64,000 bases of DNA from Lutimaribacter pacificus (GTDB lineage: Bacteria; Pseudomonadota; Alphaproteobacteria; Rhodobacterales; Rhodobacteraceae), in assembly GCF_900142185.1 (NCBI RefSeq), contig NZ_FQZZ01000003.1, forward strand, positions 248,001 through 312,000. The letters run 5' to 3'. Position 1 is the first letter of the stretch; each line of letters begins with the position of its first letter. The notes under the pieces are model-generated. The model made no database searches. It was not told the origin of the DNA and saw only the letters and a list, made by a program, of their open reading frames with translations. Made by a program: the position numbers and the translations under genes. Below are positions 8,981 through 16,201 of the stretch, one piece after another.

Positions 8981-9415
8981 CTACCCGGCCCAAAGCCGCG
9001 GCTCGGCCATTTCCACCGAATTGCCAGCCGGATCGCGGAAATAGATCGACCGCGCGCCGTTGGGCCAGGTGAAATCCGCCTCGATCCCGACCCCGGCCGC
9101 CTCAAGCCGTGCGCGCCATGCATCCAGCGCCCGCCCCGCGACCGCGAAACAGAAATGCCCCGGCCCCCGCGCCCCGTGCGGCGGCACCGGCATGTCGGGA
9201 TTGCCGGGGGGCTTCGCGGTTTCGGCCGGGTTGAAGATCAGCAGAACCCCCGCGCCCATCCGGTAGAACACGTGCCGCTCGCCCACGCGCACGATCCGCT
9301 CCAGCCCGAGCAGACCGCCATAGAACGCCTCGGCCGCGTCCAGATCCCCGGCATAAAGCGCGGCTTCCAGTATGGTGTCGGGCGGCGGGGCGGCGGGCAG
9401 GTCACGATCGCTCAT
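8981..9415 (-). CDS. VOC-family (glyoxalase/bleomycin-resistance fold) protein
   Basis: A 144-residue protein with the two-module VOC fold. The N-terminal module (ILEAALYAGDLDAAEAFYGG) and the C-terminal module ending in FRDPAGNSVEMAEP are typical of small dioxygenase/glyoxalase relatives. The metal-ligand pattern is partly visible (GHFCFAV, final Glu in NSVEM). Function cannot be assigned. The ATG at 9415 is chosen, since the upstream in-frame ATG at 9451 adds an Arg-rich unlikely leader. It is convergent with hisH, the stops only 6 bases apart, and it interrupts the histidine locus. Confidence 0.85.
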   Translation of the reverse strand: MSDRDLPAAPPPDTILEAALYAGDLDAAEAFYGGLLGLERIVRVGERHVFYRMGAGVLLIFNPAETAKPPGNPDMPVPPHGARGPGHFCFAVAGRALDAWRARLEAAGVGIEADFTWPNGARSIYFRDPAGNSVEMAEPRLWAG

Positions 9416-9454
9416 GGCCGCCAGCCTAACCCGGCCGCGCCCGCGGTGCAAAGC

Positions 9455-9841
9455 TCACTCGACCCGCGTCCAGCTTTGCGACCGGCAGACCGGCCCCAGG
9501 CAGCCCTTCAGCGTCAGGCGATTGCCGTTCACGTCGAACAGCCCGTCCACCACCGTCTTGTAAAGCGGCAGCAGCACCTTGCCGCGATAGCTGCCCTGCC
9601 CGTCCGGCGTGACGTCCCAGATCACCTGCTTGCCGACATTCGGCGTGGTGACCGGCTGGCCCGTCTTGTCGAAGGCGCGCAGGACCGTGCCGCAAATCCC
9701 CGCGTCGCAACGCGCGATCCGCATATGGGCCACCTGCTCCTTGTTGTCGGGGCCGGTCAGCCAGGTGCCCAGAATGGCCTCGGCCTGCGCGATATCCGGC
9801 ATCCCCATCCAGAACAGCAAGATCAGGCCCCAGCGACTCAT
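9455..9841 (-). CDS. DUF2147 secreted protein (paralogue 1)
   Basis: A 128-residue exported protein with a signal peptide (MSRWGLILLFWMGMPDIAQA, cleavage after AQA) and a DUF2147 beta-sandwich domain, seen in GTWLTGPD and the NGNRLTLKGCLGPVC tail. Two Cys pairs (CDAGIC and CLGPVC) could form disulfides. The first in-frame ATG at 9853 is followed by GGAGG, which is the ribosome-binding site of the second ATG at 9841, so 9841 is chosen. It lies next to a same-length paralogue at 9931, a tandem duplication. Role unknown. Confidence 0.82.
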   Translation of the reverse strand: MSRWGLILLFWMGMPDIAQAEAILGTWLTGPDNKEQVAHMRIARCDAGICGTVLRAFDKTGQPVTTPNVGKQVIWDVTPDGQGSYRGKVLLPLYKTVVDGLFDVNGNRLTLKGCLGPVCRSQSWTRVE

Positions 9842-9930
9842 CCCGGCCTCCATTCAAAGATGCGGACAGGATACAGAAAAACCGCCCGCCTTGCAGCGGA
9901 CGGCCCTGTTTGCAGGCGGAACCGTGCCGA

Positions 9931-10317
9931 TTACCTGACGCGCGCCCAGGTCTGCTTGGCGCAGATCAGCCCGCCGGCGACGCAGCCGGCCAGCTTCATC
10001 GAATTGCCGTTCAGGTCGATCTTGCCGATATAGACCTTGTCGTTCGACGGCCGCCAGACCCTGCCCTCGTACCGGCCGTTGCCGGCGGGTTTCATGTTGC
10101 GCACCAGTTGCTTGCCGATATTGGGCGAGCTGTATTCGCCGCCCGAGTTGAAGGTGCGCGTGATGGTGCCGCAATAGGCCCCGCCGCAGGGCGCGATCTG
10201 CACATGGGCATAAGAGCCGTCATCCTCCTGCGTCTTCCACAGCCCCTCGATCGGGTCCGCCGATGCCGCGCCGGCCCCTGCCAGCGCCAGCGCCGCCGCG
10301 ATGATCCAGTGTTTCAT
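9931..10317 (-). CDS. DUF2147 secreted protein (paralogue 2)
   Basis: A 128-residue exported protein of exactly the same length as its neighbour at 9455. The signal peptide [20 protein letters not shown] is followed by [19 protein letters not shown] and the DUF2147 pattern ([21 protein letters not shown]). The Cys pairs are CGGAYC and [13 protein letters not shown] lies 9 bases before the ATG at 10317. The two genes are 89 bases apart and probably co-transcribed, convergent to hisBH and divergent from hisA. Function unknown; the family is thought to bind small ligands or be structural. Confidence 0.85.
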   Translation of the reverse strand: MKHWIIAAALALAGAGAASADPIEGLWKTQEDDGSYAHVQIAPCGGAYCGTITRTFNSGGEYSSPNIGKQLVRNMKPAGNGRYEGRVWRPSNDKVYIGKIDLNGNSMKLAGCVAGGLICAKQTWARVR

Positions 10318-10453
10318 TGCTCCGGTCCTCCCTTGGTCCTTTGCCCGATCCTGTGCGCAATCGCCGCCTTCGATCAAGCCTGACATGAGGTCACGTTGCA
10401 TTTCCGCGCGGCCCGTGCAAAACGGCGCGCAGCAGTTGCGAAAGGGCCCCGGC

Positions 10454-11176
10454 ATGATCCTCTACCCCGCCATCGACCTCAAGGACGGCAAGGCCGTGCG
10501 CCTCTACAAGGGCGAGATGGAGCGCGCCACGGTGTTCAACGACGACCCGGCCGCGCAGGCGATGGAATTCGTCGCGGCGGGCTGCGAATGGCTGCACCTT
10601 GTGGACCTGAACGGCGCCTTCGCGGGTGAGCCGGTGAACGCCGCCCCGGTCGAGGCGATCCTGTCGCAAACGAAGGTGCCCGCGCAGCTTGGCGGCGGTA
10701 TCCGCGACATGGCCACGATCGAACGCTGGCTGGATCGCGGGCTGGCGCGGGTGATCCTGGGCACCGTGGCGGTGGAAAATCCCGACCTCGTGCGCCAGGC
10801 CGCGCGCGCCTTCCCCGGCCAGGTGGCGGTGGGTATCGACGCCCGCAAGGGCATGGTCGCCACCAAGGGCTGGGCCGAGGAAACCGACGTCACCGCCACC
10901 GACCTTGCCAGATCCTTCGAGGACGCGGGCGTGGCGGCGATCATCTATACCGACATCAACCGCGACGGCGCGATGCAGGGCCCGAATGTCGCGGAAACCG
11001 CCGCGCTGGCCCGCGCGGTTTCGATCCCGGTCATCGCATCGGGCGGGGTCAGTTCGCTGGACGACCTGCGCGCGCTGAAAAACTGCGGCGCGCCCCTGAA
11101 CGGCGCGATCTCGGGCCGTGCGCTCTATGACGGGGCGATCGACCTGAAAGAGGCCCTTGCCGTGCTGCGCGGCTGA
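10454..11176 (+). CDS. hisA: ProFAR isomerase (phosphoribosylformimino-AICAR-phosphate isomerase)
   Basis: A 240-residue TIM barrel that opens the ribose ring of ProFAR (an Amadori rearrangement) in histidine synthesis. The two catalytic Asp are D8 in [13 protein letters not shown] and the Asp of [16 protein letters not shown]. Phosphate loops LGGGIRD and [11 protein letters not shown] mark the two half-barrels. The ATG at 10454 gives the canonical start [10 protein letters not shown]; longer frames overlap the divergent DUF2147 promoter. hisF follows after 48 bases. Confidence 0.96.
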   Translation: MILYPAIDLKDGKAVRLYKGEMERATVFNDDPAAQAMEFVAAGCEWLHLVDLNGAFAGEPVNAAPVEAILSQTKVPAQLGGGIRDMATIERWLDRGLARVILGTVAVENPDLVRQAARAFPGQVAVGIDARKGMVATKGWAEETDVTATDLARSFEDAGVAAIIYTDINRDGAMQGPNVAETAALARAVSIPVIASGGVSSLDDLRALKNCGAPLNGAISGRALYDGAIDLKEALAVLRG

Positions 11177-11224
11177 CCCGCCCCCCCCCTTTCCCCCGGT
11201 CCCTAAACAGGCGATAACCGATCC

Positions 11225-11989
11225 ATGCTGAAAACCCGCATCATCCCCTGTCTCGACGTGGCCGACGGCCGCGTGGTCAAGGGCGTCAATTTCGTCGATC
11301 TGCGCGATGCCGGCGACCCGGTGGAATCGGCGCGCGCCTATGACGCGGCCGGCGCGGACGAGCTGTGTTTCCTCGACATCCATGCCACCCACGAAAACCG
11401 CGGCGTGATGATGGACGTGGTCACCCGCACCGCCGAGCAATGCTATATCCCGCTGACCGTGGGCGGCGGCGTGCGCAGCGCGGCGGATGTGCGCAACCTG
11501 CTGCTGGCGGGCGCCGACAAGGTCAGCTTCAACTCGGCCGCCGTCGCCAACCCCGACGTGGTGGCCGAAGCCGCCGACCAGTTCGGCAGCCAGTGCATCG
11601 TCGTGGCCATCGACGCCAAGACCGTCGCCCCCGGCCGCTGGGAAATCTTCACCCATGGCGGGCGCAAGCCCACCGGCATCGACGCCGTCGAATTCGCCCG
11701 CCTGGTCGAGCAAAAGGGCGCGGGCGAGATCCTGCTGACCTCGATGGACCGTGACGGCACGCGCGCAGGCTTCAACCTGCCGCTGACCCGCGCCATCGCC
11801 GACGCGGTGGACGTGCCGGTGATCGCCTCGGGCGGGGTCGGCACGCTCGACCACCTGGTCGAAGGCGTGACCGAAGGCCATGCCAGCGCGGTCCTGGCCG
11901 CCTCGATCTTTCATTTCGGCGATTATTCCATCGCCGAGGCCAAGGCTTACATGGCCGCCGCCGGCATCCCGATGAGGTTGAACGGATGA
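11225..11989 (+). CDS. hisF: Imidazole glycerol phosphate synthase, cyclase subunit
   Basis: A 254-residue TIM barrel that condenses HisH-derived ammonia with PRFAR to give imidazole glycerol phosphate and AICAR. Catalytic Asp residues are D11 ([15 protein letters not shown]) and the Asp of VVAIDAKTV. Phosphate loops VGGGVRS and ASGGVGT are present. It is homologous to HisA, the gene just upstream. The hisE start overlaps its stop (ATGA). Confidence 0.97.
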   Translation: MLKTRIIPCLDVADGRVVKGVNFVDLRDAGDPVESARAYDAAGADELCFLDIHATHENRGVMMDVVTRTAEQCYIPLTVGGGVRSAADVRNLLLAGADKVSFNSAAVANPDVVAEAADQFGSQCIVVAIDAKTVAPGRWEIFTHGGRKPTGIDAVEFARLVEQKGAGEILLTSMDRDGTRAGFNLPLTRAIADAVDVPVIASGGVGTLDHLVEGVTEGHASAVLAASIFHFGDYSIAEAKAYMAAAGIPMRLNG

Positions 11990-12297
11990 CGCTCGAGGAA
12001 CTCGAACAGGTCGTCGCCACCCGCGCCGCCGCCAGCCCCGACGAAAGCTGGACCGCGAAGCTGCTGGCCAAGGGCCCCGAAAAGGCGGCCGAGAAATTCG
12101 GCGAAGAGGCCATAGAGGCGGTGATCGAAGCGGTCCGCAACGACCCCGACAGGCTCACCTCCGAGGCGGCCGATGTGCTGTTTCACCTGCTGGTCATGCT
12201 CCACGCCCGCGGCGTGCGCGTGGCCGATGTCATGGCCGAGCTCGACCGCCGCCAGGGCCAGTCCGGCCTTGCCGAAAAGGCCGCACGCAAACCCTGA
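11986..12297 (+). CDS. hisE: Phosphoribosyl-ATP pyrophosphatase
   Basis: A 103-residue all-alpha MazG-like enzyme that hydrolyses phosphoribosyl-ATP to phosphoribosyl-AMP, the second step of histidine synthesis. The motif [14 protein letters not shown] with the later [14 protein letters not shown] gives the Mg-binding Glu/Asp residues. It is stand-alone rather than fused to HisI, which is usual in Rhodobacterales. It overlaps hisF by four bases, so translation is probably coupled. Confidence 0.95.
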   Translation: MTLEELEQVVATRAAASPDESWTAKLLAKGPEKAAEKFGEEAIEAVIEAVRNDPDRLTSEAADVLFHLLVMLHARGVRVADVMAELDRRQGQSGLAEKAARKP

Positions 12298-12310
12298 TCG
12301 CGGGCCCCTC

Positions 12311-12362
12311 TGTTTCCTCTCTCTGGAAATATCCGGGGGGTCCGGGGGGCAGCGCCCCCCGC
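12311..12362 (+). repeat. Dispersed intergenic repeat, copy 2
   Basis: TTTCCTCTCTCTGGAAATAT core followed by a perfect GGGGGGC/GCCCCCC hairpin (12344-12360). It lies between the convergent ends of hisE and the CoA-binding gene. The core matches the element at 1915 over CTCTCTCTGGAAATAT. Confidence 0.6.
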
Positions 12363-12379
12363 AACAACGCCGCCAGGGC

Positions 12380-12862
12380 TCAGAGCTTCGAGGATATCAC
12401 CCCGGTGGCGAACCCGCCCATGCGCAGCTCGCCGAACAGGCGCTGGTACTCGATCTTGGGGCAGCGATCCATGATCACGTCGACCCCGCGCGCACGGGCC
12501 ATCGCGGCGGCCTCTTCGTTGACCACGCCGATCTGCATCCAGACGGTGCGCAGGCCGGGAAACGCCGCAAGCGCCTCTTCGACGATGGGCGGCACGTGTT
12601 CGGGGCGGCGGAAGATGTCGACCATGTCCACCTCTCCCTCGATCTCGGACAGGCTGGCCACCACGGTTTCGCCCAGCAGTTCCTTGCCGGCATGGCCGGG
12701 GTTCACCGGCACCACCTGGTAGCCCTTGAGCCTGAGGTAACGCGCCACGTAATAGCTGGGGCGCACCGGGTTCGGCGACACGCCGACCACGGCGATGCGC
12801 CGGGTACGCGACAGCACCCCGCGCAGGAAATCGTCTGTGTATGTTTCGCTCATGCCGGTCAT
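12380..12862 (-). CDS. CoA-binding domain protein (YccU-like)
   Basis: A 160-residue Rossmann-like CoA-binding protein of the YccU family. Glycine-rich start RRIAVVGVSPNPVRPSYYV, then GYQVVPVNPGHAGKELLGE and the conserved DRCPKIEYQRL near the C-terminus, which is diagnostic. In this family the domain occurs alone and its role is unknown, perhaps CoA-dependent sensing. CAGGG lies four bases before the ATG at 12862; an in-frame ATG at 12853 is also possible. An intrinsic terminator for upstream transcription lies 20 bases before its start, so it should have its own promoter, which I cannot pick out. Confidence 0.85.
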   Translation of the reverse strand: MTGMSETYTDDFLRGVLSRTRRIAVVGVSPNPVRPSYYVARYLRLKGYQVVPVNPGHAGKELLGETVVASLSEIEGEVDMVDIFRRPEHVPPIVEEALAAFPGLRTVWMQIGVVNEEAAAMARARGVDVIMDRCPKIEYQRLFGELRMGGFATGVISSKL

Positions 12863-12882
12863 TTTACCCTGCCGCGCGGAAA

Positions 12883-12913
12883 GAAAAAAGCGCCCAAGGA
12901 ATGCCTTGGGCGC
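12883..12913 (-). terminator. Strong intrinsic terminator
   Basis: On the minus strand GCGCCCAAGG, loop CATT, CCTTGGGCGC, then six T: a perfect 10-bp stem. It ends transcription from the zinc-ribbon gene at 13049 or from an unrecognised short transcript between them. Confidence 0.8.
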
Positions 12914-13048
12914 CAGTCACGGAACGAGGGACAGTGAAGAGGCCACAGGCGTTCCGGGCCTGCGCCTCTGACTAAGATGTAGGAAGCCATGCGTGGAAAG
13001 GAAGGGCGCCGCCTCAACATGTGATCACAAATTCGTGCCCCGCCAGGA
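12914..13048 (-). other. Structured gap with a bulged stem-loop, possible small RNA
   Basis: No convincing gene. At 12938-12969 AGAGGC-CA-CAGGC pairs with GCCTG-C-GCCTCT around loop GTTCCGG, a bulged 11-bp hairpin. On the minus strand it is followed by the terminator at 12883. A hairpin plus terminator could be a small RNA or the 3' UTR of the zinc-ribbon mRNA. A 53-codon minus-strand reading frame runs through the terminator hairpin and is not credible as a gene. Confidence 0.35.
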
Positions 13049-13381
13049 TCAGTCGAAGATATCCTCGACCACGTCCCAAAGCTCGCTCAGCATCTTGCGG
13101 CGCAGGGATTTGCGGCGCCTGCGCGGCTTGTCCGGCCGGTGCGGCGCGGCATCGCCCAGCGCGTGACGCCGCTCGGCCTGCCAGTCGACGCGCACCCTTT
13201 CGCGCGGCACCGGCGGCTTGCGGCCCGGGCGCCCCGCCCCGCGCGAGACCGGCATCATCTTCATCTCGTGCAGGGGTGCGCCGCACCTGCCGCAGCTCAG
13301 CTCGTGCCGGCCCCGGTCCAGCACCAGCGCGGCACGGGTGCCGCAATAGGAACAGGTGACGATCCTGGGGCTTTGGGGCAT
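13049..13381 (-). CDS. Small zinc-ribbon protein of unknown function
   Basis: A 110-residue protein with an N-terminal four-Cys zinc ribbon: CSYC and CGRC separated by about 15 residues. The ribbon is followed by a Pro/Arg-rich, strongly basic middle and the acidic-ended tail MLSELWDVVEDIFD. The basic stretch RPDKPRRRRKSLRRK suggests nucleic-acid contact, but nothing more specific can be said. The ATG at 13381 is preferred over 13408 because GGAGAG lies a few bases upstream. It stands alone on the minus strand between rlmB and a terminator. Confidence 0.7.
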   Translation of the reverse strand: MPQSPRIVTCSYCGTRAALVLDRGRHELSCGRCGAPLHEMKMMPVSRGAGRPGRKPPVPRERVRVDWQAERRHALGDAAPHRPDKPRRRRKSLRRKMLSELWDVVEDIFD

Positions 13382-13442
13382 GGTCTCTCCTCGCGGTCCG
13401 ACACTCACCTAGGCACGGCCACCGCGCGCGGCAAGCCCCGCC

Positions 13443-14222
13443 CTAGCGCGGCAGACTGGCGTAAAGCGCCACGGCGGCTGCGTTCGACACATTCAGCGAT
13501 CCGAACGCGCCCGCAAAGTCGATGCGCACCAGCGCGTCGCAGGTTTCGCGCGTCTTCTGGCGCAGCCCCGGCCCCTCGGCCCCCAGCACCAGCGCCACGG
13601 GCCGGTCGCGCCGCTCCTCCAGCGCCTGCTCGATGCTCTGTTCCGCCTCGCCGGCAAGGCCCAGCACGATATAGCCCATGCGCTGCAACTCGGTCATGGC
13701 ATCGGCCAGGTTGCGCACCCGCAGGTAGGGCTGACGCTCCAGCGCGCCGCTGGCGGTCTTGGCCAGCGCGCCGGTTTCGGGGGCGGAATGGTGGCGCGGG
13801 GCGATCACGGCTGCGGCACCGAACACCTCGGCCGAGCGCAGGATCGCACCCACGTTATGCGGATCGGTCACCCGGTCCAGCAGGATCACGCGCGGCACCC
13901 GGTCGGGGCTGCCCGCGCAGACATCACTGATGCGCCCCCAATCCAGCGGCTTCACCTCCAGCGCAGCACCCTGATGCACCGATTGCGGGTCGATGGGGGC
14001 GGCGAAGTTGCGCGGGTCGCTGACCTCGGGCGTGACGCCCGAGGCGGCGATGGCGTCGGCCAGCTTGTCGGCGGCGTTCTTCGTGACCACCAGCCGCAGC
14101 TTTTCGCGCGCCGGGTTCATCAGCGCATCGCGCACCGCGTGCAGACCGAAAAGCCACACGGTTTCCGCCGCCGAGGCGCGTTTCTGGCGCTCTTTCTCGA
14201 CCACCCATTTCGGCTTTTTCAT
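13443..14222 (-). CDS. rlmB: 23S rRNA 2'-O-methyltransferase, TrmH/SpoU family (RlmB-like)
   Basis: A 259-residue SPOUT methyltransferase. The N-terminal substrate-binding domain (WLFGLHAVRDALMNP) is followed by the knotted SAM domain with the three SpoU motifs: RVTDPHNVGAILRSAEVFGA, VLGAEGPGLRQKT and GSLNVSNAAAVALY. This arrangement fits RlmB (Gm2251 of 23S rRNA), though other TrmH members look alike. The basic leader MKKPKWVVEKERQKR is common in this group. The ATG at 14222 is chosen for family length. It is divergent from tRNA-Tyr. Confidence 0.85.
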   Translation of the reverse strand: MKKPKWVVEKERQKRASAAETVWLFGLHAVRDALMNPAREKLRLVVTKNAADKLADAIAASGVTPEVSDPRNFAAPIDPQSVHQGAALEVKPLDWGRISDVCAGSPDRVPRVILLDRVTDPHNVGAILRSAEVFGAAAVIAPRHHSAPETGALAKTASGALERQPYLRVRNLADAMTELQRMGYIVLGLAGEAEQSIEQALEERRDRPVALVLGAEGPGLRQKTRETCDALVRIDFAGAFGSLNVSNAAAVALYASLPR

Positions 14223-14295
14223 CGCATCCGTTCCCTTCGCCGCGCATCCCGCCCTACCTGCGCCAGCCGCGCGCGCATCGCAAGGGATTTTCCTG

Positions 14296-14324
14296 TTGAC
14301 GCCTCCGGGCACCGCTTGTAATCA
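14296..14324 (+). promoter_or_regulatory. Candidate promoter of tRNA-Tyr
   Basis: TTGACG, exactly 17 bases, TAATCA. The -35 element matches five of six consensus bases. The tRNA begins 31 bases after the -10 element. Confidence 0.55.
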
Positions 14325-14355
14325 CCCCCTCACGTTGACCGCCGCGCGGTCATCT

Positions 14356-14439
14356 GGGCGACGAGCTGCAAGGTGCGGCAGCGGACTGTAACTCCGCCGG
14401 GGAGACCCATGCCTGGTTCGATTCCAGGGTCGCCCACCA
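14356..14439 (+). tRNA. tRNA-Tyr(GTA)
   Basis: Class II tRNA of 84 bases with encoded CCA. Acceptor stem GGGCGAC/GTCGCCC, anticodon stem GCGGA/TCCGC around loop CTGTAAC, anticodon GTA at 14388-14390. A long variable arm (about 14398-14411) and T-arm CCTGG/CCAGG follow. Confidence 0.95.
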
Positions 14440-14583
14440 TTTTCCCCTCCCCGATCCAGCCTTCCCTTGCAAGCGCGCATCGCCCGCGGCTTTTCCGCCG
14501 GAATCCCCCTCCCGGCCCCTTCCGGTCGCCCGGCTTTCCGCCCTATAGTGCCGCAAAACATCCGGGCCGGGGCAGTTCCGAAC

Positions 14584-15588
14584 ATGGGCAAGCGCAGCAA
14601 GACAAGCCAGGCGTTCAACATCGTGATCGTGGCGCAGGCCGGGCGGCTGCAATACGAGGCGGTGCTGTTTGCCGCCTCGCTGCGCGCCAACAGCCCCGGT
14701 TTCACCGGCCGCCTGCTGGTCGCGGTGCCGCAGCCGGGGCCGTTGTGGAATGGCGATCCGTCGGTCCGCGACGCCGAGGTGCTGGGCCTGCTGGCCGCCT
14801 TCGGGGCCGAGATCGTGCCCTTTGAAAACCGCCATTTCGGCCAGTCCTACCCCTATGGCAACAAGATCGAGGCGCTGGCCGCGATGCCCGGGGGGGAGCC
14901 CTTCGTCTTTTTCGACACCGACACGCTGATCCTTGACGACATCGGCCAGGTGCCCTTCGATTTCGACCGCCCCGGCGCCTCGCAGAGGGTCGAGGGCACC
15001 TGGCCGAAGATCGAACTTTACGGGCCCGGCTATACGCAGATCTGGAAATCGCTTTACGACAGGTTCGGGCTGGATTTCGAAACCACGCTGGATTTGTCGC
15101 AGCCCGACGAATACTGGCGGCGGTATCTCTATTTCAACGCCGGCTGGTTCTTTGGCCGCTGCCCGGTGGAATTCGGCGAACGCTTCACCGATTACGCCGT
15201 GACGATCCGCGACGACGCGCCGCCCGAACTGGTGTGCCAGTCGCTCGACCCGTGGCTGGACCAGGTGGCCTTGCCGCTGGTGATCCATGCGCTTGGCGGC
15301 GGGCGCGACACGATCCCGGAGGGGCTGCTGGACGGGTCGGTATCGTGCCATTATCGCCTCTTGCCGCTGCTTTACGCGCGCGAGGCGGATCGGGTCGTGG
15401 CGACGCTGGAAACCGTGGCCGCGCCCAACAAGGTCAAGAAGGTGATCAAGAAATACGACCCCGTGCGGCGGATGATCTACCAGGGCCGGGGCGAGAAGGT
15501 GCGCGCGCTGTTCGACCGCGACGCCCTGCCCCGCCGCGAACAGGCGATCCGCAACACGATCAAGAAAAACGGCTTCTGGATGCGCTGA
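14584..15588 (+). CDS. Glycosyltransferase-like protein (GT-A fold with DxD motif)
   Basis: A 334-residue cytosolic protein. The N-terminus (NIVIVAQAGRLQYEAVLFAA) opens a nucleotide-binding half, and FVFFDTDTLILDD carries a DxD pair typical of metal-dependent GT-A glycosyltransferases. The C-terminal 60 residues are strongly basic (KVKKVIKKYDPVRRM). There is no signal peptide. The ATG at 14584 (MGKRSKTSQ) is preferred over the in-frame ATG at 14467, which overlaps the region just after the tRNA. I do not know the acceptor, and no polysaccharide cluster adjoins it. Confidence 0.6.
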   Translation: MGKRSKTSQAFNIVIVAQAGRLQYEAVLFAASLRANSPGFTGRLLVAVPQPGPLWNGDPSVRDAEVLGLLAAFGAEIVPFENRHFGQSYPYGNKIEALAAMPGGEPFVFFDTDTLILDDIGQVPFDFDRPGASQRVEGTWPKIELYGPGYTQIWKSLYDRFGLDFETTLDLSQPDEYWRRYLYFNAGWFFGRCPVEFGERFTDYAVTIRDDAPPELVCQSLDPWLDQVALPLVIHALGGGRDTIPEGLLDGSVSCHYRLLPLLYAREADRVVATLETVAAPNKVKKVIKKYDPVRRMIYQGRGEKVRALFDRDALPRREQAIRNTIKKNGFWMR

Positions 15589-15663
15589 AGGCTGGAAAGG
15601 CGCGTGACAGGGGATGCACCCGCGCCTAGGCTCGGGCCTGCTGTCAGAACCGGGGGCTCCGCG

Positions 15664-16047
15664 ATGAAATTCCGCTACACCATCCTTTACGTCGATGACG
15701 TTGCCGCGACGCTCGATTTCTATACCCGCGCCTTCGGGCTGGAACGGGCGTTCCTGCACGAATCGGGCGATTACGGCGAGTTGGCCACTGGCGATACCAA
15801 ACTGGCGTTCTCCTCGACCGCGCTGATGCGGCAACTGGGCAAATCCCCCGCCCCGGCCAACCCGAAGGCGCCGGTATTCGAGATCGCGCTGGAAACCGAC
15901 GACGTGCGCGGCGCGCTGGATCGTGCGCTGGCCGCGGGGGCCACGCTGGTGCAGGACGCGCGGGACGAACCCTGGGGCCAGACTACATCCTATGTCAGCG
16001 ATCCCAACGGGTATCTGGTGGAACTCTGCTCGCCGGTCGCGGGCTGA
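15664..16047 (+). CDS. VOC-family (glyoxalase I-like) protein
   Basis: A 127-residue single-domain VOC protein. The N-terminal YTILYVDDVAATLDFYTRAF and the C-terminal SYVSDPNGYLVELCSPV carry the usual beta-alpha-beta modules, with the terminal Glu as a possible metal ligand. These genes are widespread and catalyse varied reactions, from glyoxalase to antibiotic binding; the substrate here is unknown. The ATG at 15664 gives the normal start MKFRYTILYVDDV. It follows the glycosyltransferase by 75 bases. Confidence 0.85.
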   Translation: MKFRYTILYVDDVAATLDFYTRAFGLERAFLHESGDYGELATGDTKLAFSSTALMRQLGKSPAPANPKAPVFEIALETDDVRGALDRALAAGATLVQDARDEPWGQTTSYVSDPNGYLVELCSPVAG

Positions 16048-16065
16048 GCGCGAAGGGATTTCCGC

Positions 16066-16165
16066 AAACCGCGCGGTTTCGGGAACAAACCGCGCGCATG
16101 ATCATCATGCGAAATACCACGATCCTTTCCGCGCGTGCGCGATTGTCGCAGCGCGGGCAATCGCG
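16066..16165. promoter_or_regulatory. Inverted-repeat-rich leader of metY
   Basis: The 154-base gap before metY holds three inverted repeats: AAACCGCGCGGTTT (16066-16079, perfect) with a further half copy AAACCGCGCG at 16086-16095; GCATGAT-C-ATCATGC (16096-16110); and CGCGATTG/CAATCGCG (16138-16145 and 16158-16165). They may be operators or an RNA leader. No known SAM riboswitch consensus is visible. Confidence 0.5.
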
Positions 16166-16201
16166 TAACCCTGTGCGCAACATTTCCGATGGGAGGATTC
16201 C

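Noticed and set aside
16048-16201. SAM-II or SAM/SAH riboswitch before metY
   Set aside because: The conserved aptamer motifs are not visible, and the palindromes do not fit these structures.
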